The notes: generated from the sequence alone by a model not told the origin. Shown: positions 9,724-19,758, counted from the first letter of the stretch. The stretch is 64,000 nucleotides of DNA from Kosakonia radicincitans DSM 16656 (GCF_000280495.2 NZ_CP018016.1:2480001-2544000), one strand, 5' to 3'. Numbers and translations are program-made.

Positions 9724-9739
9724 TACTCACTAATGAGCA
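9724..9739. promoter_or_regulatory. Probable NarL/NarP 7-2-7 site upstream of narK
   Basis: TACTCAC, two bases, then ATGAGCA form an inverted heptamer pair in the 7-2-7 layout used by NarL and NarP. It is centred about 52 bp upstream of the narK FNR box, roughly 90 bp before the predicted start of transcription, close to the arrangement in E. coli narK. Confidence 0.55.
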
Positions 9740-9776
9740 TGGTGAATTTTCGGGCGTAGAAAGCGCTGCTTTTCCT

Positions 9777-9790
9777 TTGATTTATATCAA
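9777..9790. promoter_or_regulatory. FNR box of the narK promoter
   Basis: TTGATTTATATCAA is a perfect match to the FNR consensus TTGAT-N4-ATCAA. Placing its centre at -41.5 predicts transcription starting near 9825, with a TATGGT-like -10 at 9812-9817. This gives anaerobic activation of narK. Confidence 0.85.
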
Positions 9791-9849
9791 CTTACCTGGC
9801 GCTGCAAAAACTATGGTGGCAGGCATCAAACCGATCAACAGAGGTGTAT

Positions 9850-11241
9850 ATGCAGCACTCATCCATCCCGGAAAAAGGTTCGTCATCACGGGTTATTACC
9901 GAATGGCGCCCGGAAGATCCGGTTTTCTGGCAACAGCAGGGACATGCGATTGCAAGCCGTAACTTGTGGATTTCCGTTCCTTGCCTGCTTCTGGCGTTTT
10001 GCGTCTGGATGCTGTTCAGCGCCGTCGCTGTTAACCTGCCAAAAGTGGGCTTCAAGTTTACCACCGACCAGCTCTTTATGCTGACGGCGCTGCCCTCTGT
10101 TTCCGGCGCGCTGCTCCGTGTTCCGTACTCTTTTATGGTACCGGTGTTCGGCGGTCGTCGCTGGACGGCCTTCAGTACCGGGATTTTGATTATTCCTTGT
10201 GTATGGCTCGGTTTTGCCGTGCAGGATCCGACCACGTCTTTTAGTACGTTTATTATTATCTCGCTGCTGTGCGGTTTCGCCGGAGCAAACTTTGCTTCCA
10301 GCATGGCGAACATCAGCTTCTTCTTCCCGAAACAGAAGCAGGGCGGCGCGCTGGGGATCAACGGTGGGTTGGGCAATCTGGGCGTCAGCGTGATGCAATT
10401 GATTGCGCCGCTGGCCGTCTCTTTTTCCATTTTTGCCGCTTTTGGTGGTGCGGGCGCGGCTCAGCCGGACGGCTCAATACTGTATCTGGAAAACGCGGCC
10501 TGGGTCTGGGTTCCGCTGCTGGCCTTCTTTACGCTGGCGGCCTGGTTCGGCATGAACGAACTGGCAACCTCTAAGGCCTCACTGCGCGCGCAATTGCCGG
10601 TACTGAAACGCAGCCACTTGTGGATCATGAGCTTTCTCTATCTGGCAACCTTCGGCTCGTTTATCGGTTTTTCAGCCGGTTTCGCCATGCTGTCGAAAAC
10701 GCAGTTTCCGGATGTACAGATCCTGCATTTTGCTTTCTTCGGCCCATTGATTGGCGCGCTGGCGCGTTCGGCTGGCGGCGCGATCTCCGATCGCCTCGGC
10801 GGCACGCTAGTCACGCTGGTGAACTTTGTGGTGATGGCCATTTTCAGCGCGGCGCTGTTCCTGACCTTACCCACAGAAGGGACTGGCGGTAACTTTATTG
10901 CCTTTTTCTGCGTCTTCCTGGTGCTGTTCCTGACGGCGGGTCTCGGCAGTGGTTCTACTTTCCAGATGATCTCGGTTATTTTCCGCAAAATGACCATGGA
11001 ACGCGTCCAAAAACGCGGCGGCAACGAGAGTGAAGCCATGCGTGAAGCGGCGACAGAAACGGCAGCGGCGCTTGGGTTTATCTCCGCAATTGGTGCGATT
11101 GGCGGCTTTTTCATTCCGAAAGCGTTTGGGACTTCACTGGCATTAACCGGCTCTCCGGCTGGCGCAATGAAAGTATTTCTCGTGTTCTATATTGCCTGCG
11201 TTGTGATCACCTGGGCGATATACGGGCGTAAAAAACAATAA
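9850..11241 (+). CDS. narK: Nitrate/nitrite transporter NarK
   Basis: Major-facilitator protein of the inner membrane, 463 residues and about 12 helices, exchanging nitrate for nitrite (or nitrate/H+). The two nitrate-signature regions are present: GFAGANFASSMANISFFFPK with KQGGALGINGGLGNLG, and the second-half glycine-rich segment around EAATETAAALGFISAIGAIGG. ARSAGGAISDRLGG is the conserved loop between helices. The ATG at 9850 has GAGG five bases upstream; a GTG two codons earlier is unlikely. It is followed by a terminator, so it is transcribed separately from narGHJI. No lesion seen. Confidence 0.97.
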   Translation: MQHSSIPEKGSSSRVITEWRPEDPVFWQQQGHAIASRNLWISVPCLLLAFCVWMLFSAVAVNLPKVGFKFTTDQLFMLTALPSVSGALLRVPYSFMVPVFGGRRWTAFSTGILIIPCVWLGFAVQDPTTSFSTFIIISLLCGFAGANFASSMANISFFFPKQKQGGALGINGGLGNLGVSVMQLIAPLAVSFSIFAAFGGAGAAQPDGSILYLENAAWVWVPLLAFFTLAAWFGMNELATSKASLRAQLPVLKRSHLWIMSFLYLATFGSFIGFSAGFAMLSKTQFPDVQILHFAFFGPLIGALARSAGGAISDRLGGTLVTLVNFVVMAIFSAALFLTLPTEGTGGNFIAFFCVFLVLFLTAGLGSGSTFQMISVIFRKMTMERVQKRGGNESEAMREAATETAAALGFISAIGAIGGFFIPKAFGTSLALTGSPAGAMKVFLVFYIACVVITWAIYGRKKQ

Positions 11242-11264
11242 AATGAAAACTTGTTGATTATCTT

Positions 11265-11290
11265 GCGCGGTGAAAGCCGCGCTTTTTTTT
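11265..11290 (+). terminator. Rho-independent terminator of narK
   Basis: Stem GCGCGG/CCGCGC (11265-11270 and 11277-11282) with a six-base loop, followed by eight T residues, 23 bases after the narK stop. Confidence 0.85.
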
Positions 11291-11375
11291 ATTCAGAATA
11301 TAGTTACAACATACTATTCAATTTACTTCAGCCTGCTACGGGAGCTTTCGTGCGCAAGGGGTCAACCAGGACATC

Positions 11376-11392
11376 TACCCCTTAATACCTGG
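11376..11392. promoter_or_regulatory. Distal NarL heptamers of the narG promoter
   Basis: TACCCCT (11376-11382) and TACCTGG (11386-11392). The first is centred about 195 bp upstream of the predicted narG transcription start, the same distance as the essential -195 NarL heptamer of E. coli narG. Confidence 0.65.
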
Positions 11393-11445
11393 CACTCTGG
11401 AAAAGTAGAGACAATTCTGCACTTCTTTCATAAAAACTCTTATTT

Positions 11446-11458
11446 ATCAGTTGATTAA
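11446..11458. promoter_or_regulatory. Probable IHF site of the narG promoter
   Basis: On the minus strand AATCAACTGATAA matches the IHF consensus WATCAANNNNTTR with one mismatch. It lies near -125 relative to the predicted start, where IHF bends DNA between distal NarL and FNR in E. coli narG. Confidence 0.5.
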
Positions 11459-11525
11459 AAAACAGAAATTACTAACCCTTTGGGAGTAATTCTCTTTTTT
11501 GCTGCTTTTGTGAAGCCCTGAGGGC

Positions 11526-11539
11526 TTGATCGCCATCAA
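11526..11539. promoter_or_regulatory. FNR box of the narGHJI promoter
   Basis: TTGATCGCCATCAA is a perfect FNR consensus. With its centre at -41.5, transcription should start near 11574, with a TACCGT -10 at 11562-11567. The promoter architecture is intact even though narG is interrupted. Confidence 0.87.
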
Positions 11540-11631
11540 TTCTCTTTGTCTTTGCGAGGGTTACCGTCGCGGCAAATGCAGCAATGTCGATTTAGCAAGA
11601 GAGCCATACAGGCTCCAACAGGAGAACCCCG

Positions 11632-14600
11632 ATGAGTAAATTCCTGGACCGGTTTCGCTACTTCAAACAGAAAGGCGAAACCTTTGCCGACGGGCACGGC
11701 CAGTTCTTAAACACCAACCGGGACTGGGAGGATGGATACCGTAGCCGCTGGCAGCACGACAAAATCGTTCGCTCTACCCACGGCGTGAACTGTACTGGTT
11801 CCTGTAGCTGGCAGATCTTTGTTAAAAACGGGCTGGTCACATGGTAAACCCAACAGACAGACTACCCGCGCACTCGCCCGGATATGCCTAACCATGAACC
11901 GCGTGGTTGCCCGCGTGGCGCGAGTTACTCCTGGTATCTCTACAGCGCTAACCGCCTGAAATATCCGCTGATGCGTAAACGCCTGATTAAACTGTGGCGT
12001 GAAGCGAAAGCGCAACATGCCGATCCGGTGAATGCCTGGGCTTCCATCATTGAAGATGCCGATAAAGCGAAAAGCTTTAAACAGGCGCGCGGCCGCGGTG
12101 GTTTTGTGCGTTCTTCCTGGCAGGAAGTGAACGAGCTGATTGCGGCATCCAACGTTTATACCGTTAAAACCTACGGCCCGGACCGCGTGGCAGGCTTTTC
12201 GCCGATCCCGGCGATGTCGATGGTCTCTTATGCTTCCGGTGCGCGTTACCTTTCATTGCTCGGCGGCACCTGCCTCAGCTTCTACGACTGGTATTGCGAT
12301 TTACCGCCAGCCTCGCCGCAAACCTGGGGCGAACAGACTGACGTACCGGAATCCGCTGACTGGTACAACTCCAGCTACATCATCGCCTGGGGTTCTAACG
12401 TGCCGCAAACCCGTACTCCGGATGCGCACTTCTTTACCGAAGTTCGTTACAAAGGCACCAAAACCGTTGCTGTAACGCCGGATTACGCTGAAATCGCCAA
12501 GCTGTGCGATTTGTGGCTGGCGCCGAAACAGGGCACCGATGCCGCGATGGCGCTGGCAATGGGCCATGTCATGCTGCGTGAATTCCATCTGGACAAACCG
12601 AGCCAGTATTTCACCGATTATGTGCGTCGCTATACCGACATGCCGATGCTGGTGATGCTCGAGGAGCGCGACGGTTATTACGCTGCAGGACGTATGTTGC
12701 GCGCCGCCGATCTGGTGGATGCGCTGGGCCAGCAAAATAACCCGGAATGGAAAACCGTCGCCCTTGATAACGATGGCAACCTGGTTGCGCCGAACGGCTC
12801 CATTGGCTTCCGCTGGGGGGAGAAAGGGAAATGGAACCTTGAACAACGCGACGGCGGCAATGGCGCTGACGTAGAGTTGAATCTGAGCCTGCTCGGTAAA
12901 CACGACGATGTGGCGCAGGTTGGTTTTCCGTATTTCGGCGGCGAAAGCAGCGAGCATGTTAGCGGCGTTTCGCTGGAGAATATCCTGCTGCACAAACTGC
13001 CGGTAAAACGCATTCAACTGGCAGATGGTTCTACCGCGCGGGTGGCGACCGTCTACGATCTGACGCTCGCCAACTACGGCCTGGATCGCGGTCTGGATGA
13101 TGAAAACTGCGCGACCCGTTACGACGAAATTAAAGCCTATACGCCAGCGTGGGCAGAGAAAATCACCGGTGTGTCGCAGGCGCAAATTATCCGCATCGCC
13201 CGCGAGTTCGCCGATAATGCCGACAAAACCCATGGTCGTTCGATGGTGATTATCGGTGCCGGGATGAACCACTGGTATCACCTCGATATGAACTATCGCG
13301 GCATTATCAATATGCTGATCTTCTGCGGCTGCGTGGGGCAGAGCGGTGGCGGCTGGGCCCACTATGTTGGCCAGGAAAAACTACGTCCACAAACCGGCTG
13401 GCAGCCGCTGGCGTTTGCTCTCGACTGGCAGCGTCCGGCGCGCCATATGAACAGCACCTCTTATTTCTATAATCACTCCAGTCAGTGGCGTTATGAGACG
13501 GTAACAGCACAGGAATTCCTGTCGCCGCTGGCGGATAAATCCCGCTATACCGGCCATCTGATCGATTTTAACGTGCGTGCTGAACGCATGGGCTGGCTGC
13601 CGTCTGCCCCGCAGTTAGGCACTAACCCGCTGCGCATCGCCGCTGAAGCGGAAAAAGCCGGGATGAGCGCCGTGGATTACACGGTGAAATCCCTGAAAGA
13701 AGGTTCTTTGCGCTTTGCGGCGGAACAGCCGGAAAACGGTAAAAACCATCCGCGTAACCTCTTTATCTGGCGCTCCAACCTGCTCGGTTCTTCCGGTAAA
13801 GGTCATGAGTTTATGCTCAAGTATTTGCTGGGCACCGAACACGGTATTCAGGGCAAAGATCTTGGCAAGCAGGGCGGCGTGAAGCCGGAAGAGGTGGAAT
13901 GGCGTGATAACGGCCTCGACGGCAAACTGGATCTGGTGGTGACGCTGGATTTCCGCCTGTCGAGCACCTGCCTCTATTCCGATATCGTGCTGCCAACGGC
14001 AACCTGGTATGAAAAAGACGATATGAATACCTCGGATATGCATCCGTTTATTCATCCGCTTTCAGCCGCTGTCGATCCGGCGTGGGAATCCAAAAGCGAC
14101 TGGGAGATATACAAAGGTATCGCCAAATCTTTTTCCGCGCTGTGCGTCGGCCACCTGGGCAAAGAGACGGACGTGGTGACGCTGCCGATCCAGCACGATT
14201 CTGCCGCAGAGCTGGCGCAGCCGCTGGGCGTGCAGGACTGGAAAAAAGGCGAATGCGATCTAATCCCGGGTAAAACCGCGCCGCATATCATTCCGGTCGA
14301 ACGTGATTATCCGGCAACCTATGAACGCTTTACCTCGATTGGCCCGTTAATGGAAAAAATCGGTAACGGCGGCAAAGGTATCGCCTGGAATACCCAGAGC
14401 GAAATGGATCTGCTGCGTAAGCTCAACTACACCAAAGCGGATGGCCCGGCGAAAGGCCAGCCGATGTTGAATACGGCGATTGATGCGGCAGAGATGATCC
14501 TGACGCTGGCACCGGAAACTAACGGCAACGTGGCCGTGAAAGCGTGGGCAGCGCTCAGTGAATTTACCGGTCGCGACCATACGCACCTGGCGCTGAATAA

Positions 14601-15375
14601 AGAAGACGAAAAGATTCGTTTCCGCGATATCCAGGCGCAGCCGCGCAAAATTATCTCCAGCCCGACCTGGTCCGGCCTCGAAGATGAGCATGTCTCTTAC
14701 AACGCGGGTTATACCAACGTACATGAGCTGATCCCATGGCGTACGCTCTCCGGCCGCCAGCAGTTGTATCAGGATCATCAATGGATGCGCGACTTCGGCG
14801 AAAGCCTGCTGGTGTACCGTCCGCCGATTGACACCCGTTCGGTGAAAGAGGTGATGGGCGTGAAACCTAATGGTTACAAGGAAAAAGCGCTCAACTTCCT
14901 GACGCCGCACCAGAAATGGGGCATTCACTCCACTTACAGCGATAACTTGCTGATGCTGACGCTGGGTCGCGGCGGCCCGGTGGTATGGCTCAGCGATGTT
15001 GATGCCAAAGAGATGGGTATTGCGGATAACGACTGGATCGAAGTGTTCAACAGCAACGGTGCGCTGACAGCGCGTGCGGTGGTGAGCCAGCGTGTGCCAT
15101 CCGGTATGACCATGATGTACCACGCGCAGGAACGTATCGTGAACCTGCCGGGGTCAGAAATTACCGGGCAGCGCGGCGGTATCCATAACTCGGTTACCCG
15201 TATTACCCCGAAACCGACGCATATGATCGGCGGCTATGCCCAGCTGGCTTATGGCTTCAACTACTACGGGACAGTGGGTTCCAACCGCGATGAGTTTGTG
15301 GTGGTGCGTAAGATGAAAAATATCAACTGGTTGGATGGCGAAGGCAATGACCAGGTACAGGAGAGCGCAAAATGA
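11632..15375 (+). pseudogene. narG: Nitrate reductase A alpha subunit NarG, interrupted by an in-frame stop at codon 72
   Basis: Catalytic Mo-bisMGD subunit of the membrane-bound quinol:nitrate reductase. The frame spans 1247 codons, the usual size, and reads as a near-identical NarG throughout, except that codon 72 (11845-11847) is TAA where relatives have GAA (GLVTW-E-TQQTDYPRTRPD). No frame change occurs: reading continues in frame to the normal stop, overlapping narH. The 71-residue fragment carries His and two Cys of the FS0 iron-sulfur cluster ([11 protein letters not shown]). The fourth ligand (GCPRG) and the molybdenum Asp region (YNSSYIIAWGSNVPQTRTPDAHF) lie after the stop. An ATG at 11884, where E. 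coli has Leu, has no good ribosome site, and restart there would miss three cluster ligands. Loss of function is expected unless suppressed. Confidence 0.94.
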
Positions 15376-16907
15376 AAATTCGTTCACAAGTCGGCATGGT
15401 GCTGAACCTCGATAAATGCATCGGCTGTCATACCTGTTCTGTGACCTGTAAAAACGTCTGGACCAGCCGTGAAGGCGTGGAATACGCGTGGTTCAATAAC
15501 GTTGAAACCAAGCCGGGCACCGGTTTCCCGACCGACTGGGAAAACCAGGAAAAATGGAAGGGCGGCTGGATCCGCAAAATCAACGGCAAACTGCAACCGC
15601 GTATGGGCAACCGTGCGCTGCTGCTCGGTAAGATCTTCGCCAACCCGCATCTGCCGGAGATTGATGATTATTACGAGCCGTTCGATTTCGACTATCAGCG
15701 CCTGCATAACGCGCCGGAAAGCAAACATCAGCCGATTGCACGTCCGCGCTCGTTGATTACTGGCCAGCGGATGAACAAAATCACCGCCGGTCCGAACTGG
15801 GAAGACGATCTGGGCGGTGAGTTTGATAAGTTGAGCAAAGACCAGAACTTCGCCAACCTGCAAAAAGCGATGTACGGCCAGTTCGAAAACACCTTCATGA
15901 TGTATTTGCCGCGTCTGTGCGAGCACTGCCTGAACCCGGCGTGCGTTGCGACCTGTCCGAGCGGCGCGATCTACAAACGTGAAGAAGACGGCATTGTGCT
16001 AATCGATCAGGATAAATGTCGCGGCTGGCGTATGTGCGTCACCGGTTGCCCGTACAAAAAAATCTACTTCAACTGGAAGAGCGGCAAATCCGAGAAGTGC
16101 ATTTTCTGTTATCCGCGTATTGAAGCGGGTATGCCGACCGTTTGTTCGGAAACCTGCGTTGGGCGTATTCGTTATCTTGGCGTGCTGCTGTATGACGCGG
16201 ATGCGATTGAAAACGCCGCCAGCACCGAAAGCGAAAAAGACCTGTACCAGCGCCAGCTTGATGTGTTCCTCGATCCGCATGATCCGGCGGTGATCGCGCA
16301 GGCGCTGGCCGATGGCGTGCCGCAAAGCGTGATTGACGCGGCGCAGAAATCACCGGTCTACAAAATGGCGATGGACTGGAAACTGGCGCTGCCGCTGCAT
16401 CCGGAATATCGCACGCTGCCGATGGTGTGGTACGTACCGCCTCTGTCGCCGATCCAGTCCGCAGCGGATGCGGGGGAACTGGGCAGCAATGGCATTCTGC
16501 CGAACGTCGAGAGCCTGCGCATTCCGGTGCAGTACCTGGCGAACCTGTTGACGGCCGGAGACACCGAACCGGTGCTGCTGGCGCTGAAACGCATGCTGGC
16601 GATGCGCCACTTTAAACGTGCAGAAACGGTTGAAGGCATCGAAGATACCCGCGCGCTGGAAGAAGTCGGGCTGTCGAAAGAGCAGGCGCAGGAGATGTAT
16701 CGTTACCTGGCAATCGCCAACTACGAAGACCGTTTCGTTGTGCCGTCCAGCCATCGCGAGCTGGCGCGTGAAGCGTTCCCGGAGAAAAGCGGTTGTGGCT
16801 TCAGCTTTGGCGATGGTTGCCACGGTTCAGACAGCAAATTCAACCTGTTCAACAGTCGCCGCATTGATGCGGTGGATGTCACAGTTAAAACGGAGCCGCA
16901 CCCATGA
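15372..16907 (+). CDS. narH: Nitrate reductase A beta subunit NarH
   Basis: Electron-transfer subunit, 511 residues, carrying three [4Fe-4S] and one [3Fe-4S] clusters between NarI and NarG. The first cysteine group is CIGCHTCSVTC (C16, C19, C22, with C26-type ligand). Others are CEHCLNPACVATCPSG, CRGWRMCVTGCPYKK (the Trp marks the [3Fe-4S] site) and CIFCYPRIEAG with CSETC. The start overlaps the narG stop by four bases (ATGA), indicating translational coupling, so the narG stop may reduce NarH synthesis. Frame intact. Confidence 0.97.
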   Translation: MKIRSQVGMVLNLDKCIGCHTCSVTCKNVWTSREGVEYAWFNNVETKPGTGFPTDWENQEKWKGGWIRKINGKLQPRMGNRALLLGKIFANPHLPEIDDYYEPFDFDYQRLHNAPESKHQPIARPRSLITGQRMNKITAGPNWEDDLGGEFDKLSKDQNFANLQKAMYGQFENTFMMYLPRLCEHCLNPACVATCPSGAIYKREEDGIVLIDQDKCRGWRMCVTGCPYKKIYFNWKSGKSEKCIFCYPRIEAGMPTVCSETCVGRIRYLGVLLYDADAIENAASTESEKDLYQRQLDVFLDPHDPAVIAQALADGVPQSVIDAAQKSPVYKMAMDWKLALPLHPEYRTLPMVWYVPPLSPIQSAADAGELGSNGILPNVESLRIPVQYLANLLTAGDTEPVLLALKRMLAMRHFKRAETVEGIEDTRALEEVGLSKEQAQEMYRYLAIANYEDRFVVPSSHRELAREAFPEKSGCGFSFGDGCHGSDSKFNLFNSRRIDAVDVTVKTEPHP

Positions 16908-17614
16908 TTGAACTGGTGGTTATTTCCCGTTTGCTGGAGTACCCGGATGCTGCCTTGTGGCAGCATCAGCAGGAGCTGTTTGATGCGCTGGCCTCCGGCG
17001 AAAATCTGGCGAAAGCCGATGCGCAGCAGGTCGGGATCTTTTTACGCGATTTAACGGCGCAGGATCTGCTGGACGCGCAGTCCACTTACAGCGAGCTGTT
17101 TGATCGCGGTCGCGCAACGTCGTTGCTGCTGTTTGAACATGTCCACGGCGAATCCCGCGATCGCGGCCAGGCGATGGTCGATCTGCTGGCACAGTATGAG
17201 CGCCACGGTTTGCTGCTCGACAGCCGCGAATTGCCGGATCATCTGCCGCTCTACCTGGAGTATCTGGCGCAGCTTCCCCCGGCGGAAGCGATTGGCGGTT
17301 TGCAGGATATCGCGCCGATCCTGGCGCTGTTACAGGCACGTTTGCAGCAGCGTGAAAGCCATTACGCCACGCTGTTTGAGGCACTGCTTTCGCTGAGCAA
17401 AACGGCGGTGGATAACGCGCAAGTGGCGGAAAAAATCGCCGCTGAAGCGCGCGACGATACGCCGCAGGCGCTGGATGCCGTGTGGGAAGAGGAGCAGGTG
17501 AAATTCTTTGCTGAACAGGGCTGCGGCGACTCTGACATTACTGCTCATCAGCGCCGATTTGCCGGGGCTGTCGCACCGCAATATCTGAATATCACAACAG
17601 GAGGAGAGCGCTAA
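16904..17614 (+). CDS. narJ: Nitrate reductase molybdenum-cofactor assembly chaperone NarJ
   Basis: Private chaperone of the NarG-NarH complex, needed for cofactor and FS0 insertion before membrane anchoring; not part of the final enzyme. 236 residues as in E. coli, TorD/NarJ fold. The conserved motif region [29 protein letters not shown] is at about residues 64-92. ATGA overlap with narH upstream; shares one base with narI downstream. Confidence 0.96.
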   Translation: MIELVVISRLLEYPDAALWQHQQELFDALASGENLAKADAQQVGIFLRDLTAQDLLDAQSTYSELFDRGRATSLLLFEHVHGESRDRGQAMVDLLAQYERHGLLLDSRELPDHLPLYLEYLAQLPPAEAIGGLQDIAPILALLQARLQQRESHYATLFEALLSLSKTAVDNAQVAEKIAAEARDDTPQALDAVWEEEQVKFFAEQGCGDSDITAHQRRFAGAVAPQYLNITTGGER

Positions 17615-18291
17615 TGCACTTCCTTAATATGTTCTTCTTTGACATCTATCCCTATCTGGCTGGTGCGATTTTCCTGATTGGTAGCTGGCTGCGTTATGAC
17701 TATGGGCAATACAGCTGGCGCGCAGGCTCCAGCCAGATGCTGGATCGCAAAGGGATGAACCTCGCCTCGAACCTGTTCCACCTGGGTATTCTGGGTATCT
17801 TCGCGGGCCATTTTCTCGGGATGCTAACGCCGCACTGGATGTATGAATCATTCCTGCCGATCGAAGTGAAACAGAAGATGGCGATGATTGGTGGCGGTGC
17901 CAGCGGTGTGATGTGCCTGGTGGGTGGTTTGTTGCTGCTGAAACGCCGCCTGTTCAATCCGCGCATCCGTGCGACGTCGACTACGGCAGATATCCTGATC
18001 ATGACGCTGCTGATGGTGCAGTGTACGCTGGGTTTATTGACTATTCCGTTCTCTGCTCAGCATATGGATGGCAGCGAAATGATGAAACTGGTCGGCTGGG
18101 CGCAGGCTGTGGTTACTTTCCATGGTGGAGCCTCTGCGCATCTTGACGGTGTTGCCTTTATTTACCGCATGCATTTAGTGCTGGGAATGACGCTGTTTGT
18201 GCTGTTCCCGTTCTCCCGCCTGGTGCATATCTGGAGCGCGCCGGTAGAGTATCTGACGCGGAAATACCAGATCGTTCGCGCTCGTCGCTAA
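17614..18291 (+). CDS. narI: Nitrate reductase A gamma subunit (cytochrome b) NarI
   Basis: Membrane anchor and quinol oxidase subunit, 225 residues, five transmembrane helices. The heme ligands are present: H56 and H66 in [17 protein letters not shown], and the C-terminal pair in YRMHLVLG and SRLVHIW. Last gene of narGHJI, followed by a strong terminator at 18295-18321. Confidence 0.97.
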   Translation: MHFLNMFFFDIYPYLAGAIFLIGSWLRYDYGQYSWRAGSSQMLDRKGMNLASNLFHLGILGIFAGHFLGMLTPHWMYESFLPIEVKQKMAMIGGGASGVMCLVGGLLLLKRRLFNPRIRATSTTADILIMTLLMVQCTLGLLTIPFSAQHMDGSEMMKLVGWAQAVVTFHGGASAHLDGVAFIYRMHLVLGMTLFVLFPFSRLVHIWSAPVEYLTRKYQIVRARR

Positions 18292-18294
18292 TGA

Positions 18295-18321
18295 AAAAAC
18301 CCCGCGTTGCGGGGTTTTTTA
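18295..18321. terminator. Bidirectional terminator between narI and the DMT exporter gene
   Basis: Stem CCCCGC/GCGGGG (18300-18305 and 18309-18314) with A-run before and T-run after, able to stop narGHJI from the left and the exporter gene from the right. Confidence 0.9.
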
Positions 18322-19206
18322 TTAGCGTGAGGTGAGTGTCGCCGGGGCATTTCGACGCTCACCCCAGCCAAGATTATTCCCTGCGGCCGCCAGCAGAATG
18401 AGCACGCCACCTGCCATTTGCACGAGACTGAGCGAATGGCCAAACAGCAGGTTATCAATAACAATCGCAACCAGCGGATAAATAAACGACAGGGAACCAA
18501 TTAACGGCGTGGGTAATTTCTGAATCGCGCTATAAAGCAACTGATACATTACGCCGGTATGCAGGATCCCCAGCGTCAATACCATGGCCCATGAAAAAGG
18601 CTGGGCAGGGGCTGAAATATGCGCCAGCGGCAGCAGCATCACTACGCCGGTCAGTACCTGGATCAGAGCAATATGTTGCGGCGGTAACTGACGCAAACGG
18701 CGGGCAACCATTGCCGTCAGGGCATAGAAAAACGCGGCGCCTAACGCCATCGCCATCCCGCTCAGCCATTGCGCATTCGGATGGCGCAGTTCGCTAAGCA
18801 GCAATAGCACCACGCCGGAAAAGGCCAGCAGCAACCATCCCCATTTTGTCAGCGTGACGCGTTCGCCGAGCAACATACTCATCAGCACCAGCATAAAGGG
18901 TTGCGTGTTGTAGACCACTGTCGCCAGCCCCATTGAAATTCGGCTGTAAGCGGCGAACAGCAGCAACCAGTTAATGACCAGCGCAACTCCCCCGGCAATG
19001 GCCAGAAGTAATATTGTGCGGGGGATGCGGCGCAGCGGTTGTTTGCTGAAGCGGATAAACAGAAAAAGGGTAAATGCGCCTATCAGGCAGCGCCAGAAAA
19101 CCACATCAATCACCGCCATCCCGCTGAGCAGGACAAATGCACCAATCGATCCGGAAATCAGCATCGCCAGGCTCATTTGCCAGGCACCCTCTGGAATAGT
19201 TTTCAT
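18322..19206 (-). CDS. DMT-superfamily (EamA) exporter
   Basis: Inner-membrane transporter of 294 residues with about ten helices forming two EamA repeats; the second begins near FFYALTAMVARRLRQLPPQH. Relatives export amino acids or metabolites, but the substrate is not readable from sequence. The start has a perfect AGGAGGT site. A divergent Lrp/AsnC-type regulator lies 108 bp away, suggesting amino-acid-responsive control of this exporter (inference). Confidence 0.85.
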   Translation of the reverse strand: MKTIPEGAWQMSLAMLISGSIGAFVLLSGMAVIDVVFWRCLIGAFTLFLFIRFSKQPLRRIPRTILLLAIAGGVALVINWLLLFAAYSRISMGLATVVYNTQPFMLVLMSMLLGERVTLTKWGWLLLAFSGVVLLLLSELRHPNAQWLSGMAMALGAAFFYALTAMVARRLRQLPPQHIALIQVLTGVVMLLPLAHISAPAQPFSWAMVLTLGILHTGVMYQLLYSAIQKLPTPLIGSLSFIYPLVAIVIDNLLFGHSLSLVQMAGGVLILLAAAGNNLGWGERRNAPATLTSR

Positions 19207-19314
19207 CGATTACCTCCTGAAGTTGATGCGCTTATTGTCGAAAATCAGCGGCCAGCTTTACAGAGAGGATATAAGGTAAGATATTGTTAATGCCTTTATA
19301 AATTAGGTGAAATT

Positions 19315-19758
19315 ATGGATTACATTATTGATGACATCGACCGCGCCATTCTTGCCTCTCTGGCGGAAGATGCACGCCAGTCGTTAAAAGTGCTTAGCGC
19401 ACGCGTAGGGCTCACTTCACCCAGCACGGCGGAACGGGTTAAACGGCTGGAGGAGCGGGGCGTAATAGAGGGATATGGCGCGCGGGTAAATCTCGCGGCG
19501 CTGGATTATCGCATACAGGCGCTGGTACGTGTCAGGCCATTGCCCGGGATGCTGCAGAAAGTGGATAAGCTGATTCAGGCGTTGCCCGAGTGTATAGAAA
19601 ATGACAAGGTCACCGGAGAAGACTGTTTCGTTATGCGGTTGGTTGTGCACTCTATCGAGCAACTGGATGCACTGCTCGACACGATTTCCGAGTATGCGCA
19701 ATGTAATACGTCAATAGTGAAGAGTTCACCGGTTAAACGGCGGTTACCGCCAATCTAA
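19315..19758 (+). CDS. Lrp/AsnC-family transcriptional regulator
   Basis: 147-residue regulator. N-terminal helix-turn-helix: IDDIDRAILASLAEDARQSL, then SARVGLTSPSTAERVKRLEERGVI. The C-terminal RAM/AsnC ligand domain (ALVRVRPL, then CFVMRLVVHSIEQLDALLDTI) is at the short end for the family. AGGTGA precedes the ATG. It is divergent from the DMT exporter and most likely controls it. The stop codon abuts the first tyrT-type repeat, so transcription from the tRNA operon runs toward it. Confidence 0.87.
   Translation: MDYIIDDIDRAILASLAEDARQSLKVLSARVGLTSPSTAERVKRLEERGVIEGYGARVNLAALDYRIQALVRVRPLPGMLQKVDKLIQALPECIENDKVTGEDCFVMRLVVHSIEQLDALLDTISEYAQCNTSIVKSSPVKRRLPPI

Noticed and set aside
11842..11884. 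Selenocysteine, pyrrolysine or frameshift explanation for the narG break
   Set aside because: The codon is TAA, not TGA or TAG. The frame is identical before and after, so no frameshift is needed. A plain nonsense change fits.
12301..13362. A 353-codon frame opposite narG
   Set aside because: Shadow of the narG coding strand with no domain or ribosome site.
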